DNA from: Clostridia bacterium
GTDB taxonomy: Bacteria; Bacillota; Clostridia; Christensenellales; Borkfalkiaceae
Assembly: GCA_017646945.1 (NCBI GenBank)
Contig: JAGCLN010000033.1
Coordinates: 1 to 16,854 of the forward strand
Direction of reading: 5' to 3'
DNA length: 16,854 nt
Below are positions 1-5,326 of this stretch, piece by piece. A program made the position numbers and the translations under genes. The first letter of the stretch is position 1, and each line of letters starts with the position of its first letter. The notes below the pieces were generated by a model, which was given only the letters and a program-made list of their open reading frames with translations, searched no databases and was not told where the DNA came from.

Positions 1-27
1 GAATGTAAGTACGGCGAATGCGAATAA
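1..27 (+). CDS. 3' end of an upstream phage gene (partial)
   Basis: From base 1 the first frame reads eight codons, ECKYGECE, and then TAA at 25-27. The short Cys-containing end, followed by an A-rich gap and a good ribosome binding site for the next gene, suggests the tail of a gene whose body lies outside the window. Nothing can be said about function. The frame could also be open by chance, because only 27 bases are visible. Confidence 0.4.
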   Translation, partial: ECKYGECE

Positions 28-68
28 TTAAGAAAAAAATTAAAAAAAATAAAGGAAGGTAAATAAAA

Positions 69-332
69 ATGGAAAAAATTAAAGGCGAAGCAAATTTTAA
101 GAATGGTTTTCAGATTATCATAACTAATCTTGATAACGGGGAAGAGTTATTGAACGAAAAAAGTAATGCAATTATCGGTGCTATTTCAGAAGAAAATAGA
201 AACCGTGGCATAGCGTTTACCGCTTGTAATGCTTATACTTTAATAAGCGTAGTGGGTGTAGCCAAAGAAGTGATTGAAGATACAAAAAAAGAACTTATAA
301 ATCAAGTTATAGACGCTATGGGGGATAAATAA
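69..332 (+). CDS. Hypothetical 87-aa phage protein upstream of SSB
   Basis: I do not recognise this 87-residue protein. The start at 69 follows a clear AAAGGAAGG ribosome binding site at about 51-59, and its TAA overlaps the ATG of the SSB gene by one base (TAATG), so the two are translationally coupled. The N-terminal half looks like alternating short strands (NGFQIIITNLDNGEEL). A mildly hydrophobic middle (ACNAYTLISVVGVA) and a charged C-terminal helix follow. It has no signal peptide or real membrane segment. Its place just before SSB suggests a small role in phage DNA replication or recombination, but that is inference from position only. Confidence 0.75.
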   Translation: MEKIKGEANFKNGFQIIITNLDNGEELLNEKSNAIIGAISEENRNRGIAFTACNAYTLISVVGVAKEVIEDTKKELINQVIDAMGDK

Positions 333-712
333 TGAATAAGGTTATTTTATCGGGGAATTTAACGAGAGACCCCGAAACAAGGACGACGGAAAACGGTGTA
401 AGTGTATGCCATTTTACGGTGGCGGTTAGGCGTGATTATAGCGAAGACGTTACGGACTTCTTCAACTGTACGGCGTGGCGAACTACCGCCGAGAATTGCG
501 GTAAGTACCTTAAAAAAGGCAGTAAGGTTGCGTTGGTCGGCAGTTTGCAAAATCGTTCTTTCGACGACAAGGACGGGAACAAACGAACGGTAACGGAAAT
601 TCAATGCGATAGCGTGGAATTTTTATCGCCGAAAAAAGAAGAAAGCGACGAAATTCACGGCTCTAAAAGGCGTGAAATGACCGAGATTAAAGAAGATGAT
701 TTACCGTTCTAA
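332..712 (+). CDS. ssb: Single-stranded DNA-binding protein
   Basis: A phage SSB of 126 residues. It coats single-stranded DNA during replication and recombination and recruits partner proteins. The N-terminal OB-fold (about residues 1-100) begins with the typical MNKVILSGNLTRDPE and continues through FFNCTAWR, YLKKGSKVALVGSLQNRSF and VTEIQCDSVEFL, all recognisable SSB blocks. A short linker leads to the acidic C-terminal tip DDLPF (122-126), the conserved tail that binds SSB partners. The length is shorter than cellular SSB (about 160-180) and usual for phage versions, because the disordered linker is short. The gene is coupled to its upstream neighbour through TAATG, and its 3' end overlaps the next gene by 17 bases. 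Confidence 0.96.
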   Translation: MNKVILSGNLTRDPETRTTENGVSVCHFTVAVRRDYSEDVTDFFNCTAWRTTAENCGKYLKKGSKVALVGSLQNRSFDDKDGNKRTVTEIQCDSVEFLSPKKEESDEIHGSKRREMTEIKEDDLPF

Positions 713-1028
713 ATATGGCAATAAACGCATAGAAACGCCCGACGGTATGTTTGATAGCAAAGCCGAATACGAGCGTTGGTGCGAGTTACAATTATTACAG
801 CGGATAGGCTCAATAACCGACCTTAAAAGGCAAGTCAAATTCGTCTTGATAGACAAGTCGGAACACGGCAGAGAATTGTCATACATAGCCGATTTTACCT
901 ATCAAGACGGCGACGAAAAGGTTATAGAAGACGTGAAGTCGGAAGCGACAAAAACACCGCTTTACCGCCTTAAAAAAAGGCTTGTAGCGGAGCGATACGG
1001 GATAGACATAAAGGAAGTAAAGAGATGA
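696..1028 (+). CDS. DUF1064-type phage nuclease-like protein
   Basis: A 110-residue protein of the kind usually labelled DUF1064 in phages. The opening KYGNKRIETPDGMFDSKAEY matches that family as I know it: a small basic start, then a helix carrying a conserved Glu (E24). Later come YIADF (D66) and EDVKS (E78, D79, K81). E...D...(E/D)xK is the arrangement of PD-(D/E)XK and Holliday-junction resolvase-like nucleases, so nuclease activity on replication or recombination intermediates is a reasonable inference, not shown. The start overlaps the last 17 bases of ssb, and the TGA overlaps the next ATG (ATGA), so the three genes form one translational chain. Confidence 0.85.
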   Translation: MIYRSKYGNKRIETPDGMFDSKAEYERWCELQLLQRIGSITDLKRQVKFVLIDKSEHGRELSYIADFTYQDGDEKVIEDVKSEATKTPLYRLKKRLVAERYGIDIKEVKR

Positions 1029-1681
1029 GTACAACAAGAAACAGCGTAGTTATTTATAGGTCGTTTTATGAAGCGTTGGCAAGCGTTTCGGAACGTTCTT
1101 ACAAGAAGATTATGAACGCAGTTATGGCTTACGCATTGGACGGAATTGAGCCGAAATTAAGCGGTATGGAATACGCGATTTTCGCCCTTGCAAAGCCCCA
1201 AATTGACGCGAATAACCGCAAGTTTGAGAACGGAAAGCAAGGCGGGAGACCGCAAAATCAAAGCGAAAAAAACGATAACCAAACAATAACCAAAGAGAAA
1301 CCAAACGATAACCAAAACGAAACCAAAGAGAAACCAAACGATAACCAAACGAAACCTAACTCGCGCGCGAATGAGAAATGTGAAATGAGAAATGAGAATA
1401 TAGTAAGTAAGAAAGAAAGAAAAGAAAGAGATTTAAAAAAAGAAAACTACACGCGCGAGAGTTATGACGACCTTATGGACGCGTGGGAACTTTCTTTCGC
1501 CGTTCGGGAAGCAGTAGGGCGGTTTATAAAGCACTGCACTCTCAACGGTCAGATACTAACGAACGACCGTCTCGACGGAATCATAGCCGAGTTAGAATTA
1601 CACCGGGAGAACGACGACGAGAAGATACAGGCTATTAACGACGCTATTAACGGCGGATACTTTGATATTCGTAGGGGTTAG
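1025..1681 (+). CDS. DUF6291-type phage replication protein
   Basis: 218 residues. The N-terminal domain (about 1-75) contains SVVIYRSFYEALASVSERSY, AVMAYALDGIEP and FALAKPQIDANNRKFENGKQGG, the recognisable DUF6291 pattern seen next to replication genes in Firmicute phages. A hydrophilic Asn/Gln/Lys-rich linker (about 75-125) contains an 11-residue repeat, TKEKPNDNQ plus two residues, in two full copies. The C-terminal part (about 140-218) is helical. The architecture resembles phage replisome organisers: an N-terminal DNA-binding domain, a variable linker and a C-terminal partner-binding domain. A role in replication initiation is inferred. It overlaps the upstream gene by ATGA and stops with TAG, three bases before the next start. 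Confidence 0.8.
   Translation: MSTTRNSVVIYRSFYEALASVSERSYKKIMNAVMAYALDGIEPKLSGMEYAIFALAKPQIDANNRKFENGKQGGRPQNQSEKNDNQTITKEKPNDNQNETKEKPNDNQTKPNSRANEKCEMRNENIVSKKERKERDLKKENYTRESYDDLMDAWELSFAVREAVGRFIKHCTLNGQILTNDRLDGIIAELELHRENDDEKIQAINDAINGGYFDIRRG
1289..1349 (+). repeat. 33-bp tandem repeat in the replication-protein linker
   Basis: A 28-base identical core occupies 1289-1316 and 1322-1349, giving a period of 33 bp (11 codons). A partial copy (AACGATAACCAAAC) lies just upstream, near 1271-1284. It encodes the TKEKPNDNQ repeat in the hydrophilic linker. The period is a multiple of three, so changes in copy number would keep the reading frame and alter only linker length. Confidence 0.85.
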
Positions 1682-1684
1682 AGA

Positions 1685-2089
1685 ATGGATAAAAAAGTAA
1701 AACGGAAAATCGAATACGCTTTTTATAATTACCGTCGGCTTGTAGAAAGTGCCGTGCAGTCCACCGTTGATATAGCGGACGCAGGGCTTGCGGCGCAGTA
1801 CGGTTCGCCGAGAGTTCAGAGTACGACGGATAATAAGCGAGAAAGTCGGTTGTGTAAAGCGATAGACAATTCCCTTGAAGCGTGGCGTTGGTGTAACGTA
1901 GTAGAGCATACGCTTGACCATTACGCTTGCGACGGCAGGGATAAAATAATACGGTTGCGATACTTTAAGGGCTATTCGGTAAATCATACTTGTAGTGAAT
2001 ATGGGATAGCACAAAGAACATTTTTCAATTTTCGCGATGAGTTTTTAGGGGTTTCGGAATATTGGGCAAAAAAATTTAACTTATTATAA
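1685..2089 (+). CDS. Sigma-region-4-like / RinA-ArpU type late transcription regulator
   Basis: 134 residues, basic, with Cys and Trp scattered through it. The C-terminal third (DKIIRLRYFKGYSVNHTCSEYGIAQRTFFNFRDEFL, about residues 83-118) reads as a sigma-70 region-4-like helix-turn-helix: 'IRLRY' entry helix, turn, recognition helix 'AQRTFFNFRD'. Proteins of this size and layout at the end of the replication module of Firmicute phages are the ArpU/RinA-type activators of the late packaging operon. I infer that role from both fold pattern and position. The start at 1685 lies three bases after the preceding TAG, with GGGGTTAGAGA as its ribosome binding region. What follows is a 110-base non-coding gap, fitting the end of an early transcription unit. 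Confidence 0.75.
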   Translation: MDKKVKRKIEYAFYNYRRLVESAVQSTVDIADAGLAAQYGSPRVQSTTDNKRESRLCKAIDNSLEAWRWCNVVEHTLDHYACDGRDKIIRLRYFKGYSVNHTCSEYGIAQRTFFNFRDEFLGVSEYWAKKFNLL

Positions 2090-2108
2090 AAAAATAAAAA
2101 GGCGTTAC

Positions 2109-2176
2109 AGGGGCGGGCGCAAAAAAATAAAAAAAATAATAAAATTTTTGTTCGCAATTTCAGCAAAACCGCCCCT
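2109..2176. repeat. Long inverted repeat in the gap after the late regulator
   Basis: Perfect 8-bp arms AGGGGCGG (2109-2116) and CCGCCCCT (2169-2176) enclose an AT-rich stretch. Inner segments also pair: GCG 2117-2119 with CGC 2153-2155, and CAAAAA 2120-2125 with TTTTTG 2145-2150. The GC-rich arms stand out sharply from the surrounding A/T tracts. It could form a structured RNA or a DNA site. It lacks a proper T-tract after the right arm, so it is not a standard terminator. Confidence 0.5.
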
Positions 2177-2200
2177 TTGCTAAAAAAAGGAAGGTACAAT

Positions 2201-2416
2201 ATGGTTTTTACATACAGCAAACGAAGAAAAACTTTTTACGTTGTGTATTCGGACGAATTAGACTATGACGGCGAAGAGATAGAATACGAAGTTAAAGACA
2301 CCGAAGTTTATAAGGCGTTAAAGGAAATAACAAAAAAAACATACGACGAAATAGACGAAAACTTTGAGAAATTATGCGACAAATACTACGACGAACTAAA
2401 AGAATATTTTAAATAA
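2201..2416 (+). CDS. Small acidic hypothetical protein (71 aa)
   Basis: I chose the ATG at 2201 because a strong AAGGAAGG (2187-2194) lies six bases before it. The longer reading from a TTG at 2177 would bury that site and lies within the inverted repeat. The 71-residue product is unrecognised. It starts with a short basic strand region (TYSKRRKTFYVVYSDE) and then becomes markedly acidic and aromatic (ELDYDGEEIEYEVKDTEVY), ending in a charged helix rich in Asp, Glu, Lys and Tyr. It has no Cys pair, signal peptide or membrane segment. Small acidic phage proteins include DNA mimics that block host enzymes, but no feature here is specific enough to claim that. Confidence 0.75.
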   Translation: MVFTYSKRRKTFYVVYSDELDYDGEEIEYEVKDTEVYKALKEITKKTYDEIDENFEKLCDKYYDELKEYFK

Positions 2417-2453
2417 GCAATATAAAAATTAAAAAAAGGAAAGGTATAAAAAA

Positions 2454-2603
2454 ATGGAAAAACAGTACACGATTAAAGAACTTAAAAAGATTTTTTGGGA
2501 TTATGTTAATCAACATGGTGCAGACTTTGATTATATGGTCAATAATGCAAATATTGATTATGTTGGAGAACAGGCGGTTAAGAACGCCGAAAAAGGGGCG
2601 TAA
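2454..2603 (+). CDS. Small hypothetical protein (49 aa)
   Basis: A 49-codon reading frame starts MEKQYTIKELKKIFWDYVNQ and ends EKGA before TAA at 2601-2603. Support comes from AAAGGAAAGG at about 2435-2443 and from exact abutment with the next gene, whose ATG begins at 2604, so coupling is likely. The product is helical and mixed in charge. Function is unknown; its sequence gives no motif. Confidence 0.65.
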   Translation: MEKQYTIKELKKIFWDYVNQHGADFDYMVNNANIDYVGEQAVKNAEKGA

Positions 2604-3266
2604 ATGATAGCACATTGTTTTTTCGAGCAGTCGGGAACTTTTAAGAACGAGTTTAAGAAACTTGGCATTGAAGCCTACGATTATGATATTCTTAACGACT
2701 TCGGCGAAAAGGACTTTCAGATTGACTTGTTTTTAGAGATAGAAAAGGCTTACGGGGGGAGAAGTTTGTTTGACAATATAAAGAAAGACGATTTAATATT
2801 TGCATTTTTTCCGTGTATTCGTTTTGAAAATCAAGCCGAGTTGCTTTTTAGGGGGACGATGAGTTCCATTGCAAAATGGACGGACGAAAAGAAACTTGAA
2901 TATGACTTGAAATTGCATAAGGAACTTTCAAGACTTTACGAACTTATAACGAAGATGACGATAATTTGCCTACAACGAAATTTGAAGTTAATCATAGAAA
3001 ATCCGTATTCTTCCACGCATTACTTAACGAAGTATTGGGCGATACCGTCAACAGTTATAGATTTAGATAGGACGAAAAGGGGCGATAAATTCGTTAAGCC
3101 TACGCAGTATTGGTTTATAAATTGTAAACCTAAAAGCAATTTTGTTTTAGAGCCTATAACTAACAACAAATACCACAAAGACGTAAATCATTGTAATTCG
3201 GCGGTTGAAAGAAGTTTAATACACCCAGATTACGCAAGGAGATTTATAAAAGAATTTATACTTTAA
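2604..3266 (+). CDS. Cytosine-5-methyltransferase-like phage protein (divergent)
   Basis: 220 residues. Three blocks line up with C5 DNA methyltransferase motifs. A motif I-like loop FFEQSGTFKNEFKKLGIEAYDYDI (residues 6-29) is present, although the usual FxGxG is replaced by FEQSG. FFPCIRFE (68-75) carries the Pro-Cys pair, C71 being in the place of the catalytic cysteine. IENPY (131-135) stands where family members carry ENV. The variable region and target-recognition domain of a full enzyme (300-400 residues) are missing or very short. Similar 'FEQSGTFK' proteins occur in Firmicute phages as annotated methyltransferase-like or hypothetical genes. It may modify phage DNA or a nucleotide, or it may have lost catalysis. 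There is no gap to the 49-aa gene upstream. Confidence 0.65.
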   Translation: MIAHCFFEQSGTFKNEFKKLGIEAYDYDILNDFGEKDFQIDLFLEIEKAYGGRSLFDNIKKDDLIFAFFPCIRFENQAELLFRGTMSSIAKWTDEKKLEYDLKLHKELSRLYELITKMTIICLQRNLKLIIENPYSSTHYLTKYWAIPSTVIDLDRTKRGDKFVKPTQYWFINCKPKSNFVLEPITNNKYHKDVNHCNSAVERSLIHPDYARRFIKEFIL

Positions 3267-3311
3267 TGTTATAAGGATTAAGAAACTTAAAGAACTTAAA
3301 GGAGAAGAATA

Positions 3312-3977
3312 ATGAAAGCAGTAATGATTAGTATTCAGCCAAAATGGGTTGAAAAAATAGCAAACGGCGAAAAGACGATAGAAGTCAGAAAAACCGCGCC
3401 GAAGTTAGAAACGCCTTTTAAGTGTTATATTTATGAAACGAAAACTAAAAATAAAGTAGGAACGGGTATGTGGTTTTATGGGATAGAACTTTAAGGCACA
3501 AAGCAAGGGGTTGGCAAAGTTATCGGTGAGTTTATTTGCGATTGTATTGATAAAAAATGGTTTTATATTTCAACAGACGGTGTTCCTATAACTAATATCG
3601 AAAGAGATTTTGAAACTTTAAGTTGTCTTAAAAGAAAAGATATTATAAATTATGCTCTTCAACCGAACAAGGCACTCAAAGTTCACAACGGAACTATGTT
3701 TATTTACGGCTTACATATAAGCAACCTTAAAATCTACGACAAGCCGAAAGAGTTGGGCGAGTTTAATTTGTATTGCGAGCGAGCCGTAGAATTTGACAAT
3801 ATGGTAGAAGGTCAAGGGAAACGTATTAACGGCGATTGGCGAAGAGACCGCTGTCTTAATTGTATTCGCTCTTTTCCTTGTCCTGTAAGGGGCGATGGAG
3901 ACGGCATAACAATAGCAATTAACTGTGATAGACGAATTAAGACAGCCCCGCAGTCGTGGTGTTATGTGGAAATATAA
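3312..3977 (+). pseudogene. ASCH-domain protein gene interrupted by one in-frame TAA
   Basis: The N-terminal part, MKAVMISIQPKWVEKIANGE followed by KTIEVRKTAPKLETPFKCYIYET, is a classic phage ASCH domain (a PUA-like fold thought to bind RNA or modified nucleotides). At 3492-3494 a TAA stops translation after 60 residues. The same frame then stays open for another 160 codons without any shift. It contains the expected downstream blocks: GKVIGEFICD (from 3513), YGLHISNLKIYDKPKELGEF (from about 3702), a Cys-rich stretch (CERAV..., RCLNCIRSFPCPV, NCD) and the closing PQSWCYVEI before TAA at 3975-3977. A good AAAGGAGAAG precedes the ATG at 3312. The second part could restart at the ATG at 3696, but no Shine-Dalgarno sequence lies before it. 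A nonsense mutation or a sequence error is more likely than two genes. Confidence 0.85.
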
Positions 3978-4033
3978 AGATTATCAACATATTGAGCATT
4001 TAACTTAAAAAGATGTCAAAAAGGAGAACTAAA

Positions 4034-4240
4034 ATGACAAAGGAAAGTATACTGTTTGAGAGATTAGGCGTTTATAGTTTTGACTTAAAAACTAAAACGT
4101 TGAGAACAGGGGATAAAAAGATTACAACTTATTATTGGGTTATTTGGTATTGTAAACATGGGGGAAGTTCCGAAATAAAGCAAGAAATAACCAAAGAAGA
4201 ATACGAGTTCTTATTAAAGGAGTTAGGAAATGACAGATAA
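4034..4240 (+). CDS. Hypothetical protein (68 aa)
   Basis: The ATG at 4034 is preferred because AAGGAG (4021-4026) sits eight bases before it; an upstream in-frame ATG at 4013 has no such site. The 68 residues (starting MTKESILFERLGVYSFDLKT) look like a small beta-rich protein with aromatic strands (KKITTYYWVIWYCKHGG) and a C-terminal helix (TKEEYEFLLKELGNDR). No family is recognised. Its 3' end overlaps the next gene by 11 bases, so the two are probably translated together. Confidence 0.75.
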   Translation: MTKESILFERLGVYSFDLKTKTLRTGDKKITTYYWVIWYCKHGGSSEIKQEITKEEYEFLLKELGNDR

Positions 4241-4493
4241 AGAAAAGCAACAGATAGAAGAGATAAGAGTGGAAATATGGCGCGAAAACACTACTTTAAG
4301 TGATGTTTGCTATTATATAATTCGTAAACAACAAGAAGTCCGCAAGGAAACGGCAAAAGAGATAGAAGACCTTGTTTTGCACTTCTCAACGGCGACGTTC
4401 GATAAAGATGGGAAGCCTATTATTAAGTTAGATACGGACTTTTACAAGGCTTTAAGGGAAAAGTACAAAATACCCCTTGACAATGACGAATAA
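4230..4493 (+). CDS. Hypothetical helical protein (87 aa)
   Basis: 87 residues. The N-terminal two thirds are charged helix (DKEKQQIEEIRVEIWREN, then IIRKQQEVRKETAKEIEDLV). The last third looks like a short strand pair and helix (KDGKPIIKLDTDFYKALREKY). No motif or membrane segment is seen and I cannot name a family. It starts inside the previous gene behind AAAGGAG and ends a run of small accessory genes. The next 156 bases are non-coding and hold a promoter and leader. Confidence 0.75.
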   Translation: MTDKEKQQIEEIRVEIWRENTTLSDVCYYIIRKQQEVRKETAKEIEDLVLHFSTATFDKDGKPIIKLDTDFYKALREKYKIPLDNDE

Positions 4494-4578
4494 GAGTATT
4501 AAAATATAAAAACAAGCATTTTACAAAAAAAGTAGTAATTTTTATGCAACAAGTGTGCAGTTTTAGGTTAAAAATATG

Positions 4579-4587
4579 TGATATAAT
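4579..4587 (+). promoter_or_regulatory. Extended -10 promoter for the accessory cassette
   Basis: TG-A-TATAAT at 4579-4587 is a perfect -10 hexamer with the extended TGn element. No good -35 box lies 16-18 bases upstream (the region is AGTTTT-like), but extended -10 promoters can work without one, and the upstream DNA is A/T-rich (4510-4545). Transcription would start near 4594. This is the best promoter I see in the window, and it sits in the largest non-coding gap of the left half. Confidence 0.55.
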
Positions 4588-4606
4588 GGTATCGTGGAAA
4601 TTTAAG

Positions 4607-4633
4607 GCGATACCGAAAAAGGTGTCGCTTTTT
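4607..4633 (+). terminator. Leader hairpin with T-tract (possible attenuator)
   Basis: GCGATACC (4607-4614) pairs with GGTGTCGC (4621-4628) over eight pairs, one of them a G-U wobble, with the loop GAAAAA. Five T follow (4629-4633). This is an intrinsic-terminator shape between the promoter and the first cassette gene. GGTATCG (4588-4594) could pair with the left arm and GCGATAC (4642-4648) with the right arm, so alternative folds exist. Confidence 0.55.
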
Positions 4634-4649
4634 AAATAGGAGCGATACT

Positions 4650-5036
4650 ATGGCTGACAATCGAATAGCATACGGGATTGCGAAAGAACACGGCATAGAC
4701 ACAAAAGATATGTCGCCCAAGCAAGTATGGGAAGCGTTAAAAGAAAAAGGCGTAACGCAAGAAAGCGTTGACAAAGATATTCGGGATAAAGAACAAGGGA
4801 AAAGGCAAGAACTTGAAAAAAAGTTTAATGATGGTTTGATAGGGTTATCAAAAAAGCATTATTCTAAAAAAGTTGATAGAGCCGTAATGGATAAATATAG
4901 TACAGTAAGAAAAAATGTTGAAAAGAATGGCTTTGAAATAGTAGTTGTGAACGACGGGGAATATAATTACCTTATAAAAATCAACAACTCAAAAGATGAT
5001 TTTGATTATGATATTCTAAAAAAGGATAAATTATGA
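4650..5036 (+). CDS. Hypothetical accessory protein (128 aa), first gene of cassette
   Basis: 128 residues, unrecognised as a whole, rich in Lys. The start follows AGGAG (4638-4642). The N-terminal segment (about 1-35: DNRIAYGIAKEHGIDTKDMS, PKQVWEALKEKGV) resembles, from memory, a small helical segment found in several phage head-associated proteins; I am not certain of this. A charged helix (about 45-65) is followed by a C-terminal domain (about 67-128) with helices and a strand pair (FEIVVVNDGEYNYLIKINN). The gene is more A/T-rich than its neighbours, has its own promoter and leader, and is coupled by ATGA to the next gene. These are marks of an accessory 'moron' unit. A toxin, a host-takeover factor or an anti-defence protein are all possible. 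Confidence 0.75.
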   Translation: MADNRIAYGIAKEHGIDTKDMSPKQVWEALKEKGVTQESVDKDIRDKEQGKRQELEKKFNDGLIGLSKKHYSKKVDRAVMDKYSTVRKNVEKNGFEIVVVNDGEYNYLIKINNSKDDFDYDILKKDKL

Positions 5037-5263
5037 ATGAATTTGAGCAAATAACTAATAGTTTAGGAACAGCAGAAGACATAAAAGGGTTAATGTTGTT
5101 TGTCAAAGATAAAGAAAAACAAAACAAAGTAATAGATTTTATTAAAAAAAATAAAATTGATTGTAATCATTTGTGGGAAGATGGCGAAGAAGGAGATAAA
5201 GCCACTGAAAATTGGCATAAATTAGTGGAATTTGTTTTACCGCTTATTCCCGACAATGGATAA
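5033..5263 (+). CDS. Small acidic hypothetical protein (76 aa), second gene of cassette
   Basis: 76 residues, acidic and helical, unrecognised. It starts MNEFEQITNSLGTAEDIKGL, continues with a lysine patch (KDKEKQNKVIDFIKKNKI) and ends with an acidic, Trp-containing part (LWEDGEEGDKATENWHKL, VEFVLPLIPDNG). The ATG overlaps the preceding TGA (ATGA), so production is tied to that of the larger, more basic partner. A terminator hairpin follows directly. Size, charge and coupling would fit an immunity protein or antitoxin, but no residue-level evidence supports that. I offer it only as a hypothesis. Confidence 0.75.
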   Translation: MNEFEQITNSLGTAEDIKGLMLFVKDKEKQNKVIDFIKKNKIDCNHLWEDGEEGDKATENWHKLVEFVLPLIPDNG

Positions 5264-5276
5264 ACATATCGACAGC

Positions 5277-5305
5277 AAAGCACTTACTTTTTAGTAGGTG
5301 CTTTT
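5277..5305 (+). terminator. Intrinsic terminator after the accessory cassette
   Basis: AAAGCACTTAC (5277-5287) pairs over 11 positions (one G-U) with GTAGGTGCTTT (5294-5304) around a six-base loop, and ends in TTTT. It lies between the last cassette gene and the ribosome binding site of the next gene. A closely similar hairpin ends the portal/minor-capsid block at 11730. Confidence 0.75.
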
Positions 5306-5326
5306 ATTATGCAAGGAAGGTACAAA

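Noticed and set aside
1122..1348. Reverse-strand open frames rich in Phe, Trp, Leu and Val that look like membrane segments.
   Set aside because: They are the antisense of the Asn/Lys/Gln-rich repeat linker of the replication protein, with no ribosome binding site.
1289..1349. CRISPR-like direct repeats.
   Set aside because: The copies are tandem, in frame, without distinct spacers, and lie inside a coding sequence.
1598..2014. A 138-aa reverse-strand open frame.
   Set aside because: Antisense to the well-supported regulator gene, no start signal, no recognisable domain.
3492..3494. Stop-codon recoding (TAA read as sense) as explanation for the ASCH gene.
   Set aside because: TAA, TGA and TAG each end other well-supported genes in the window, so a reassigned code does not fit.
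3696..3977. A separate 93-aa gene.
   Set aside because: It is in the same frame as the 60-aa ASCH fragment, has no ribosome binding site, and matches the expected C-terminal part of that protein family.
4586..4639. A 17-codon leader peptide frame (MVSWKFKAIPKKVSLFK) spanning the leader hairpin and ending at the ribosome binding site.
   Set aside because: No Shine-Dalgarno sequence precedes it, and its ATG coincides with the -10 box of the likely promoter, so it would lie upstream of the transcript. It would matter only if the message starts further upstream.
5309..5326. An earlier start for the ParB-methyltransferase gene.
   Set aside because: The ATG at 5309 lies before the AAGGAAGG site that serves the ATG at 5327 and has no site of its own.
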